DNA of 64,000 nt from Bryoerythrophyllum caledonicum (lineage: Eukaryota > Streptophyta > Bryopsida > Pottiales > Pottiaceae), in assembly GCA_963971425.1 (NCBI GenBank), contig OZ020517.1:12278501-12342500 (forward strand), read 5' to 3'. Below the pieces are notes generated by a model. It did not search any database. It worked only from the letters and a program-made list of their open reading frames with translations, and was not told where the DNA came from. Of this stretch, positions 21,901-32,716 are shown one piece after another. Made by a program: the position numbers and the translations under genes. Position 1 is the stretch's first letter. Every line of letters starts with the position of its first letter.

Positions 21901-24290
21901 TTCACCTTTTGTGACCACCTAAAAAAAACGATGACCTAGGTACCGCCCAATTCTATACTCATTTTGCACTTCTTTAGAGATGGCGGTGTCGTAAAGGCAT
22001 TTAATAGATATTATAAAAAGACAGATTTATAAATAAAAGAGAGAATAATGAATTGTTAGGGGCCTAGGTAAAGACATGACTAGCGGATTTATTCTCAATT
22101 ACGCAGTCATATTATACTTCACCAAGCAACATCCTTATCTTAGAGGGTCTTTATTACATCTTGTCATTAGCTCAGGGGTTGGAAGCGTCCACAAGCAATG
22201 TCAAACACTTAATCTCTTCTAAGCATTCACAGAGTCAACTTGTGGAGTTTGCTGGTACAAGCCTTTACATCTAGCTTAGGAGAATACTAACATAAGCTCA
22301 ACATGCATCATTTACAATAACACACCTTGAATACTCTAATCATTTAGCCTCAGCTTCTAGCAAAATTTCGACAGCGCTTTTGTGTAACGGGGGCACCAAA
22401 ATTTTTCACAAGCCACCTAAGCCGCACAAAATTTGCAATCACAAGTAGGTGGTTGTATTCAAAAGAAGAGATCGATTCACCTCATCTCCACGTCAACACA
22501 TTCAACGGTAGGTTATTGATCTAGAAGGTTGAGCTCGTCCACATACAACACTCTGCGATGGCACTCCACCAGTCTCGGCAACACAACACCAGTAGAATTC
22601 AATTCTCGACTCTTCCTCGCAGCTCGCGCGCTCTCCTCAGCCGCTCTTCACAGCTCTTCGACAAATTGTCCTTCGCAACCCTCACACACGCTTAGAGACG
22701 ACTCCGTGATCGCTCTCCTGAGAACCTCTGGAGCAGAGAGGCGCCGATCCGCTCAAGTGTTGGGCTCCGCTCCGTGATGTCCACAATCTCCTTCCACCGG
22801 TACTGCTTCAAGGTCCCACCAGCGAGCGCGTAGGGCTCTTCCGCAAGCTCGGCAACGACGAGGCCACAATCCCAAGCTTCCTCTCCAGGCCTTCCCACAA
22901 GAACCCGACGCTCACACCGCCATGAACACCACGCGCAGCGAGCACACCGCTCCACAGACACACTCAGCGCAGGTCCGGCGCTCCACGATCGCACACCCAC
23001 GCGGTCTCCTCACAGTCTCGGCACTTACACGCCTACTCCACCTCCATCCCGCCAGCTGCAACAAAAAAAATCTTTCCCCCAAAAAAACATCCGTCTGTTC
23101 CACCAAAAACCATGGTCCTTCCATTCACACCCTGCACTCAGCCTTTGCAATTTTTACAATGTGTTAAAAAACACACGAAATACACTCCAAAGTCCAGAAA
23201 ACTCCAAAACATTCCACCTGACGGCACTTTCTCCAGCAACCTCAGAAAAATCTCCTACTACAAAACCCTATTCCGATTCACTCAACAATTATAATTCACA
23301 AAGTTTGTTCACAAAACACACGAAAAACACAAAAAAAAACTCCGAAAAAAAAAACCAAACATGCTCCACAAGTTGGTACTCTCCCAATCGTCTTCCCTTG
23401 CACGCAACACAAACCCAATTCCATTCTCCACATGCTCGCAAGCTAGACAAGCTCTCTCCTTAGACCCCCTTCTCCCGATTCTTCCCACGGCTCGATTGAC
23501 CGCCGGGGGTTGTCAGATGGGCCGCCTTTTTTTCTCTTTTCCTCATTGTTTTTTTTCTTTCTTCCCGACAGGACTGGCTTCTTTGCCTCAAGCAGCCCAC
23601 GGCCTCTCACAATAGTTCTAGATTGGTTGCTTTAACAGCTATCTTCTTCATAATTTATCATGAGCATTTAACTCGCCACCTTGCACCTGACATGCACCTC
23701 TACAACTAAATTCATTGTGGCTCTAGTTGACTAAATTCGTCATGTGTCATGTGCGTGGAGATGTACCTCCCACTAACTTTCCTTTTTAAAAACTAGTTCA
23801 ACTAGATCTAATCCTAAAATAAAATAGCATTCTAACTTGGAAAATTCCAGCAATTTCACCTCTAGTTCTACCTACTAGGAGACACTCTTCTAACTTTTTC
23901 ATAATTTTTGGCCCATTTCCCAAATTTTAGTCATTTTTTTCAAGGCCTTGTCATTTCATTTTTTTCCAATCTTTCACTTCATTTCCATTTCCACTATGCT
24001 TCCGAGCATGTTAGAAGGGAGGAGGAAGAATAGAGAATTTTAGTGTGACAACCATGGCACTTGGCCTATTCATTAGGAGTTTATCTCTAATTAATGGATT
24101 CTCCACCATTTTAACTTAAACTCGGTCAATTCTATAAAAAAACTAGAAAAATGAAGGAAAAATAGTGGGGGCCTTTTTGGCCACTCACACTTTCTTTCCT
24201 TCCTCTCTTGCTTGAACCCTTCTCCCAAGACTACAAATAGCATTCAGATCAAGGTTGTTCCGGCCTCCGTCTGTCCGATAGTGTCCGTTT
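21901..24290. other. Intergenic; C-rich block without gene
   Basis: From about 22500 to 23620 the plus strand is C-rich and GC-richer than its surroundings. It has several overlapping short frames (up to about 100 codons) but no recognisable domain, and all frames are broken. It could be a retrotransposon LTR or leader, or a non-coding transcript. The rest (21901-22500 and 23620-24290) is ordinary AT-rich DNA. Confidence 0.45.
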
Positions 24291-24559
24291 GTCCGATTGT
24301 CCGTCTAATAAAGGTTGTTGTCAGTCCGATATGAGTCAAGGCTAGTTTGACTACGACAATAGGTAAATCAATTTATCCACTGCCACAAAGGCAACTACGT
24401 GGGTGAGACGTAGATTGGAGGGTCGCCCGTGTGCAAACAGGGGGCAAATACGTGAAGGGGGCGGGCGCATATTGTCCGGGCTCGGCGTGTATCTAGAACG
24501 GCCGGACGGATTTTGTCCGCGTTAGGCGCTTGTCAAAAGGCATGGGCTGGGCGCACCCG

Positions 24560-25240
24560 TGGCTTAGAAGTTAAGATCATTGCAGACATAAGTTTCACTC
24601 CAATTAATACCACTAAATGGGTTAAGCGCATACCAATAAAGATAGGGCGCGTACAAATATGAGTCAGGCGCGTACGTAAAAGGATTGGCCGCGTATCAAT
24701 AGACGTAGAGCGCGGCGCAGAGGGGTCAAAAGCGCGCGCATAAGGGTCGAACGGGCGCGTACAAGGCTCAGGCGCACGCACACCTGGTTCAGCGGAGCGC
24801 GTACAAGGATTGGGCGCGCACATACAAAAGTTCGGGCGCGCGCGCTCACGGGGCTAGTTGCGTATCAATAGGGGTCGGGCGCGTGCGCATAAGGGCTCAG
24901 CGTACATGCTTGCATGGTTGCGCGTGTGCGCGGATGGAAAGTTGGTTCTTTTTGGGCATGAACTTCTCACCACTAACACCACTAAATGGGTCGGGCGAGT
25001 ACCTAAATGGGTAGGGCGCGCGCACAAGCCCACAAGGGGTTCAACGCACACACGCCTTAGAAATTAGGTTCATTGTAGACATAAGCGCCCCTCCATTTAA
25101 CACAACTAAATGTGTCAAGCGCGTATCGATATAGATTGGGCGCGTACGAATATGAGTCGGGTGCGTACCAATAGGGGTCGGGTGCGCTTGCACGCTTGTA
25201 GGGTCGGGCGCGTGTACAGGTTGGAAGTTTGGTTTATTGT
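24560..25240. repeat. GC-rich ~26-bp tandem repeat
   Basis: Units like GGGCGCGTACnAATAnGAGTC recur at about 26-bp spacing, interspersed with less regular GGGCGCGCGC tracts. Flanking 24260-24330 has GTCCGTTTGTCCGATTGTCCG repeats. CpG dinucleotides are strikingly abundant compared with the AT-rich flanks. No gene. Confidence 0.7.
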
Positions 25241-25669
25241 GGACATGAACTTCATACCACTAAAAGCATGTCCGCCCCTTGTACACCAACCCGGTGCAAC
25301 TAATTTTTTTAGAAGAATTCAAATCCACAAATTCCATCATTTTGACTAATTTCATATATTATACATTTTTTGGGACAATACACATGATAAATAGAGTACT
25401 TATTAATCCGACGCGAGACCATCACAAAACAAAAATATAAGATTAATGGAACGAGGTAATCTCTAGAAAGAGGAGACGAGAGGTATCCTCCTCTACTTTG
25501 GGAGAACAAGCCTTGTGCCTTTGGATCTAGGCCAAATCAAGTAGACTCCGCCCCTTGTGTCTGAAACCAAGAACCACCGTAGCATGAAGAGCGACGGACT
25601 CTTTTTGAGCTACACCACAAAATATGGTCGGGAAACTCTTAGACCATGACGTCCTCCTTCTAATGTGAT

Positions 25670-27070
25670 ACATAAGAAATGGAATGGAGTCCTCCCAAAC
25701 ACCTTCAAACTGAGGTGGAGGAATCTGTGGAACTTGGAGAGGGCAGACAAAGAAGCTGGTCTTATCTAGCAGCTTTGGCATAAAACTGTTGCTGTGAATT
25801 TGTGGCGGAAGCGAGCTTCCCTGGAGGTGGATGACAAATGTACGGTCTATAATATTGGTGAGCAAGAAAGCATTTTGTACAGGTTTTGGAGCTGTGAGCA
25901 AACACGGGCGACGTGGGATTAGGTGTTGAAGATCTTGCAAAAACTTCGCAACATCATCCATCAACGTTGGACAAAGCCGTCCTTTAACCCCTAAAGGATC
26001 GATGTCCCCTCGGGGGACGTTTTGAGTTTGGGTAAAGTACCGCGTTCTCAATTCTAGGCATTATTTTCTGAGATTTTTTAATGAATGGCCAACTTTTGAT
26101 TAGCTTTGCGTAGACACAAATTTCGTAGAATTCCGACTTACGGTTCAAAAGTTACAATTTATTTTCACTTACATATACAAATAGTGCAGCAGTTTAGTGT
26201 GACATACCACAAATACTGTCACCAAACTTTAATAACTTCTAAATTCAAAAGAAATTCGAGTTTTTGTCCTTTTAAAAGACTGAAAGTGTCCTCTTGGAAA
26301 AGAAATTGAGATCTTTGCATCTACCATACGGATTTGTGAATTTCAAATATTTGAGAAGGATATGATATATGAAAAATATAAAGTGTATTGTTGACTCTCG
26401 GCACATAGGTGCATTGCAGGATTTTTTAGGACATCTTCTACACCTCTTCTACTTCTAAAATTTGGTGCACAGGTGCCTAACATGATCCTTTTTAAGTTAA
26501 GACAATAAAATCACGGCCTATAGTGCAAAAAGTTGTCATAGGAGTTGGTAAGTTTGTTGAAGGTGTATAGTATGACCTGAAAAAGAGATTATGTCGCACT
26601 TCAAAGGCTAATATCTTTCAATCCGTGCGGTCAAACTCACCAAATTTTTCACCACACACTCTCATACAAGTCTAGTACAAGGTCCTACGGTAAATTTTCA
26701 AAAAAATGATTTTGTATCATTTTGTGTTGATTGCGCTGAAAATGGCAGTTTTGGAGTGTTTTTGAGGAAAAATTGCCTTGGTCCTTTAGGGGTTAAGCAA
26801 GCCATGTTCGCAGCAAGGCCTCCTCACAAATTTAAACCATTGAATAGGATTTGATTGTTGCTTAGAGGTATCACTCTCTGGACTCTTTGGTTAGATAGAA
26901 ATGATCGAGTGTTTAATTAGTACCATTGGGACCCTTGCAAGGTTGAGAATGTCATTTGGCAAGGCTTAACGGATTACGGGAGGATTGCGTGGGGCAGGAC
27001 CTTCATTGCCAACTCCAAAACGAAGAGGCTCAAAGCTACTGAACATTTTGAAGCCAATTGAAGTTGCCAT
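25670..27070 (+). pseudogene. LINE RT C-terminus split by a MITE
   Basis: The plus strand encodes a zf-RVT type tail in two parts. The first (about 25670-25983) includes ESILYRFWSCEQTRATWD, the usual H/C-rich pattern before the LINE C-terminus. The second (26797-27070) includes LLLRGITLWTLWLDRNDRVFN in two overlapping halves, LLLRGITLWTLW and LWLDRNDRVFN. An 805-bp TTAA element lies between them. If the element and one TTAA are set aside, the reading frame of the two parts is continuous across the join. Stop codons inside both parts show that the LINE itself is dead. Confidence 0.75.
25988..26792. mobile_element. TTAA-family MITE inside a LINE
   Basis: TTAA (25984-25987), then CCCCTAAAGGATCGATG; at the right CCTTTAGGGG, then TTAA (26793-26796). 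The termini are inverted repeats and the four-base target duplication is perfect. It interrupts LINE coding sequence whose frame resumes exactly after one TTAA, so the insertion site is proven from the sequence. It has no coding capacity. Confidence 0.85.
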
Positions 27071-27325
27071 GAGGTGTTGTGTAGGAGGCAAGTCACCCAT
27101 GTAGTTTGGGTTAGAGAGTTTCACTAGGCTTTTGCCCCTTCGCTGCCGGCTCTGGCGCATTGTGCTTTTGCAATCAAACTCCATTTGTTTTGTGCCCCAA
27201 AAAAAAACATTTTGAACATTGAATTGGTTATGTATTTCCATTGAGTTATAAATACTACATAACTCTAAAATTAAGTAAGTTTTAATTTAAAATTGAGGCC
27301 CAAATACAGTAAAATTTGTGCTTAA

Positions 27326-27540
27326 CCCCTAAAGTTCCTTGACAATTTCCCTCAAAAACTATAAGTGGTACTAACTTTCAAACCACAAATCCAAAAAATA
27401 AAATAAAAATATGTCCACAAAGCTCTTATCGAAGGCAATCTAGAATAAAAATTTCAGAGAAAATTGATTTTTTTTCAAATTTTAGGAACCTGCCCAAAAA
27501 TCCAAAAATCTCCCCGAAGGAGACTCTGGTCCTGTAGGGG
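27326..27540. mobile_element. TTAA-family MITE, 215-bp copy
   Basis: TTAA (27322-27325), then CCCCTAAAGTTCC; at the right TCCTGTAGGGG, then TTAA (27541-27544). The interior shares the family's CTCCCCGAAGG-type end region. It is internally deleted compared with the 0.9-kb copies. Confidence 0.8.
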
Positions 27541-27918
27541 TTAATGACAAGCTTCAATACTATGGGGAAAGAAGAAAGGATGGTTTTTATCACATATACA
27601 TATATTTATTATTAATTATTGGCTAGAGTGAAAGCGATGCTCAATGCAAAGCTTTATGAATATTATGAAGAAGGGAAAAATAGGTGCATCATGCATGTAA
27701 AATACACCTTGGCCCCAAGCTTTGGTTATTTGGAGGAAGAATTATATATCTTATACAATATTGAATAATTTTATATAATTTTGTCTTATTTCAAAAACTT
27801 TCTAGATAAAACATAGTAAACTTTATGCATGGTAATACAATAGTGTAAAACCACTTATGGCTAGTATAATTTGAGAAATTAGTATAAACTTTGGCACCTT
27901 TTGACGTTGAAGGGTTAA

Positions 27919-28070
27919 TCCCTTAAGAGCCAAGACATTTTAGAGGAATCTCTATTCCAGTGATTAAAAACTACCTAGATTAACTTTTTGAGAATGTAAC
28001 CGTTTTTGTGAATTTTAACCGTACAGATTGAAAGATAATCGTAGGAAAGGTGAAAAATTTGCCCCCCGTA
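27919..28070. mobile_element. TTAA-family MITE, left-end fragment
   Basis: TTAA (27915-27918), then TCCCTTAAGAGCCAAGAC, then the block ending near GTACAGATTGAAAGATAAT. No matching right end was found. Confidence 0.55.
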
Positions 28071-28742
28071 ATGGACACTTGGTCTTTCATGTGTTAAAAC
28101 AAAAACAGGACACAACCCACCAGAACTATAGTAGCAGCCGAAACAGAAACTGAGATTTTAGAGAGTTGGAAAGTTGCATGCCATGTTTTGTAGAAGCACT
28201 GAGGTGAGCAGTGGTAGGGATTCCACCCGACATGGAGGAAAAAAGTAGCCCTCAAGTGCATCAACATATCAACCTCCCACCTACATTAAGCTTAGTGCCT
28301 ATGGCATACTACAATTGCAAGCTACCAAGTACTACAGTCTACCATGACGTTCCAGGATGAGGTTTGTTTCACAACAATACTCCCATACTGTTGTAGTAGG
28401 TAAATCTTTAAACAAAACAATAGTAAATGTATTGGGAAAGCAACCGTACATCATCATTATAATCACTCCATTTCCACACACGATGGGTTCCAAACGGGCG
28501 CCTGCAATGTTGAATACCGAAAGTCAAAGAAGATCATCATTCGTCTCCTTCCCATGTGAGCTTTCGGGATTCAGGAAGACCATCATTCGTCTCCTGAATC
28601 CGAATCAGAAGTATGATACAATTACTGTTAAATCATGTGCACAACAAAACAAAATGATTCACGTCTTGGTTTCACCACAAATTTCTGTCACTGATCACCC
28701 ACAACTGTCCTGCACACAATGGTTATAAAATAGGAATCTACA
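28071..28742. other. Intergenic, no convincing gene
   Basis: A 123-codon open frame (28357-28728, plus) has no recognised domain. It contains a short direct repeat (ATCATTCGTCTCCT at about 28535 and 28581), so it is most likely chance. Confidence 0.4.
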
Positions 28743-28790
28743 CATACCCTAAAACCCTAAACCCTAAAATGCTAAACCCTGTAAACCTTA
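28743..28790. repeat. Interstitial telomere-like CCCTAAA repeats
   Basis: Four or five degenerate copies of the plant telomere unit (ACCCTAAA) stand in a row just outside the TTAA end of the next MITE. Confidence 0.75.
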
Positions 28791-28791
28791 A

Positions 28792-29753
28792 TCCCTAAAG
28801 GACCAAGTGTCCAAAACGGGCTTTTTGAAAATTCGGTCAGGTTCCTATGCTGTCAATTTCAAACATTCATCTTTGAAATTCTTACCATAGAAGGGCATTA
28901 CCAAGACCTTAGTGGGAAAACAATTTTTTCCTAAATTGGACATTTGATGAAAAAGTTATAGGGTTTTTAATTTCAAATGGGGAGGGCGGGCACCTCGGGC
29001 ACCTCCAAAAACTTTTGATAGGACACTCTATTGAAAGTGATATTTTTAGTACTCGCAAGTAATATTATTTCCCTTCATGTTGTCAAAAAAAAGTTCTTGT
29101 CTTTAGTGAAAAATAGCATACCAACCCAAGTCAAACATTTTCACACATTGTCACTCATTGTCGGGCAAGGTACCAAAAAAACTTCTTCTTTTCCACATAA
29201 AACCTAGAGATCTTCATATTTTTCACTTTTTATTTTTTACACAACAATATGTAATGTAAACCTTCTTATTAACCATTCGGATGATCAATCGAAAACATAT
29301 TAAGTTCAAAAAAAAATAAAGTGTGAATTAACAAATTTCGAGCCTCCACTCCTTGCACACTTGTTTTGAATATGCTACACCCCGTCTCTACCTCTAAAAA
29401 TTGGTGTGTAAGGAGCTAACATCATGCTTAACAAGATGGTAATAGATTTAGACCTTGTGTAGTAAAATGTTTTGACACCAACTGAAGTCAAAGTCTACTG
29501 ATCCACTAAACGCAGGGAAGAAAATGAACCATTTGCTTGACTTCAAACACTATAATCTTTCAATCCGTGCAGGTCAAAGTTTATGAAATTTTGAACATGT
29601 ATTACTTAATAAGCCTTTATTGAGATCCAAGGATCAGAACTAAAAATCAAAGTTTTTGTTACCTTCTTTATTCATTGCACTAGAATCCATTAATTTTGAA
29701 GTGTTTTTGGTGTAAAATTTTTAAGTGTTTTTGGTGCCTTGGTACCTTAGGGG
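28792..29753. mobile_element. TTAA-family MITE, full-length-type copy
   Basis: TTAA (28788-28791), then TCCCTAAAGGACCAAG; at the right CCTTGGTACCTTAGGGG, then TTAA (29754-29757). At 962 bp it is close to the common full length of this non-coding family. Typical internal landmarks are CTACACCCCGTCTCTACCTC, a CCACTCCTTGCACA block and an AATCTTTCAATCCGTGC block. TTAA duplications with CCC-starting inverted ends are characteristic of the piggyBac superfamily, and TTAA is also used by Kolobok. No transposase for either occurs in the window. Confidence 0.85.
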
Positions 29754-29757
29754 TTAA

Positions 29758-30060
29758 ACCTGCCCAAATCCACAGTAATTTTGCAATGAAGTAGATCATA
29801 ACTTTCTTATGTGATTATGCCAAACATGTCCAACTACGTTTCCAAACACGTGAAATAGTGATCCGGGTGATGAGATTGTCTTCAGAATCTCCTCTTGAAC
29901 ATCACACATCATATCCAATAAATTGAGCTAATTTTTGGACTCTTCAGCTGTAGACTGTATCACATACATACATTTCACTTCACTTAGAGTAGTCCCAAAT
30001 TCCTTAAGTTCTCCCAATTTTAAAAATATGATGTAATAACATGCACTACACTGGTAAGTT
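29758..30060. other. Intergenic spacer between two MITEs
   Basis: About 300 bp of AT-rich DNA lies between two TTAA elements. No gene or repeat is seen. Confidence 0.5.
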
Positions 30061-30064
30061 TTAA

Positions 30065-31001
30065 CCCCTAAATGAAAAAAGTCCCAAGGTGGGCTTTTGC
30101 AAATCTTGGGCACGTTCCCATGGTTGCAATTTATATTTGAAATTCTTGAAATTTTGTACAGAGATGCAAGAAGACAAGAGGTACGCGGGAGAATAACTTT
30201 TATTGTCATTAGACTTATAAAAAAAAAGTAATGTCATCTTAAGGAAAAAATTGTAGAGTGCGGGCACGTTGGGCAATCCAAAAACTTTTGCTAGGACATT
30301 CTAGTTAATTTGGGATTTTCCATTCTAGCAAATAATATTATTTCCTTTCATATCGACAAAAAACATTTCTTGTCTTTAGTGAAAAAATGCATTTTATCCC
30401 AAGTGTCGAAGATTTTCACACATTGCGACACATTGTCGAGCAAGGAACCAAAAAACCTTCTTCTTTTCCACATAAAACTTTGAGATCTTCATATTTTTCA
30501 CTTTTTATTTTTTCTATTACAAGACGTGGTGTAAACCTTCTTATTGACCGTTTTAAAATGATAACATATTTTGTTTGCAAAAAAGTATAAGGTGAATTGG
30601 CACTTTTTGAACCTACACTCCTTGCACAATTTTTTGAATATGCTACACCTTTTCTCTACCTCTAAAAATTGGTGTACAAAGAGTTAATGTTATGACCAAC
30701 ATGATGGTATAAAATTTAGACCTTGTGTACTGCAAACTTGTGACACTAAATGAAGTCAAAGTTCGTTGATCCACTTAACGCAGGGATAATAATGAAACAT
30801 TTTGTCTACTTCAACACTATAATCTTTGAATCCGTGAGGTCAAAGTTGTTGACATTTTGTGAATATGTTACTTACTAAGTGATAAATGAGATCCTACGGT
30901 TTAAACTAGAAATACGATTTTTGTTTTCCTTCCTTACTTATTGCAGTAGAATTAAAAGTTTCGAAGTGTTTTTGGTGTGAAGTGTCAAGGAAATTCAGGG
31001 G
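30065..31001. mobile_element. TTAA-family MITE, 937-bp copy
   Basis: TTAA (30061-30064), then CCCCTAAATGAAAAAAG; at the right GGAAATTCAGGGG, then TTAA (31002-31005). It has the same orientation and internal order as the copy at 28792-29753, and the duplication is perfect. Confidence 0.85.
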
Positions 31002-31592
31002 TTAATTGACTTGGAGAGGACAAGTATGTACGAGAATGTTATTATCATTTATTATGTTCAAACAAACCAAAAAAAACAAGTGTGGTACATGTTGATTGGC
31101 AAGAAAGCTTCTCCAGACATGCTGTCTGTTTGGCCTTAAATACATTGCCAATGCAACAAATTTGCTGCCGTACCAAACTTTAGGTTCACCATAACTGTTG
31201 TACTCGGGTTTTGTACTTATTACACTTACAAGAAGTAAAATATGGTGCAATCATAACATGGTTTCCACTAGACCTGGACCTCACACTTGCTTCTACACAA
31301 GAGAATCTCCGCGTGTAGTTCTACATATCTTCCCACTATTCAAGCAATGTTGTTTGCCTGTCAACATCACATTTGTGAAAAATTATGGAGAACCTCCATG
31401 TGTCAGTTGCACCTCTCTTCACCACACCATCTCCTTCTTAACTCCTAAAGGACCAAAATCCCCCATGACATAAAACTTGTAAAAATATTGGAGTCATTGG
31501 AGAATCAAATTGATAAAGAAATGCAATTTCTAAAGCGCTTTGTTGTGAACAACATTGCACATTGTTTTGTCACAATGATATTGCATATCATT
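31002..31592. other. Helitron 3' side or intergenic; MITE fragment
   Basis: No gene is recognised. A left-end fragment of the TTAA family (TTAA at 31438, then CTCCTAAAGGACC) lies at about 31442-31500. This stretch probably contains the 3' end of the Helitron whose helicase begins at 31593, but I did not find a convincing CTRR hairpin end. Confidence 0.4.
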
Positions 31593-32144
31593 TTATTTAT
31601 TATATTGTAAATCTCCAAGTGATTCTCCTTCCAAAAACATTGAAACGCATTCAGCAGCCGTCGCATGAGAAAACGCAACATACAATCTTCTATGGGAGAA
31701 AATATCTTCGGTCAAGTAATCACCAACTTTGGGAAGCATTTGTACTTGTGACATTTTAATAACCATCGCATACGCGATGCGAACCGGAAATTGCTTGCGT
31801 CGTATTGAAAAAGGAAGTCTGGCGCTCTCACTAACCAAAAGAATCCGTGATATAAATGCAACATACCCTGTACAATCACTTGTGAGGATGTCGGCCTCAA
31901 TCACTTAGGTTGAGCGGCAACGGACGATGAATCTGGTACCATTGTATATTCCATTTGATAGATCTAAGTTACGCAAAAGCATCACCACTGTATCAACTTT
32001 AAGCGTAAGCTTGTGCAGTAGATAGCCGCTCAATTCTAGCATATTCAAACACTTGGATGAAATTACATAGGCGCCATCTTCATCGTCCACCTTTTTAGGC
32101 TTCGGAGAATTTGACTTACCTCAAGCACCATGCCAAACACAACG
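31593..32144 (-). pseudogene. Helitron helicase, C-terminal part
   Basis: The minus strand encodes VDDEDGAYVISSKCLN, then LTLKVDTVVMLLRNLD followed by NGIYNGTRFIV, then in the next frame IEADILTSDCTGYVAFISRI, RRKQFPVRIAYAM and FSHRRLYVAFSHA. These are the C-terminal motifs (V, VI) of PIF1-type Helitron helicases, which drive rolling-circle transposition. The canonical SQGQT and SR residues are damaged and frames shift, so it is dead. The N-terminal part of the same gene lies 16 kb away at 48361-49280, because a TIR element sits between them. Confidence 0.85.
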
Positions 32145-32175
32145 AACACGCAATTAAGCAATTATGCACTTGGCC
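32145..32175 (+). repeat. Left terminal inverted repeat of 16.2-kb element
   Basis: Begins AACACGCAATTAAGC and ends CACTTGGCC. It pairs with 48330-48360 with one mismatch. A second GTGCACTTGG motif lies just inside. Confidence 0.8.
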
Positions 32176-32716
32176 ATTTAAAAGTGCACTTGGGTACAAC
32201 GGCGGCCATTGCGAATGAAAGTGGCAAAATTGAAAAAAAAAAAAAAATCAAAGAAAAAAAAAGTTTTCCAAAGGAAAAAAAAATTGAGCTTCTGCAACAA
32301 TATTACGTACAATCATGGTTGTTCATATTGGAAGCGATTTTTTGGCATTTTCAACTAATTTGTGGTGGCCCCTCGTTAGTACTAGATAAATGTGTATTTA
32401 ATATAGTTTCACAATATTTCAAAGATAGATTTGAAAGATTGTAGTGTATAAACAGGCGTAATTACAAAAAAACATACTTTATCCAAGGGTTGGCAGTTGA
32501 TTAAAAGATATTCTACGTAGTACATAATGCATACAATGGTGAAAACTAAATATAGATGCTTCAATAATTGGACTTAGCACCAATAGTAAACACAGCTTTA
32601 CTCTAAAGGATTAATGACATAACGTCTTACATCACCCTTAGAAAATACTACTCTTACACATATACTATATATCAATTACCATACACAACTAGTATACTCT
32701 CAAAAAGGCACACTAT

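Noticed and set aside
22529..23615. Several 80-100-codon frames in a C-rich region
   Set aside because: Frames overlap on both strands, show no domain and end at random; composition explains them.
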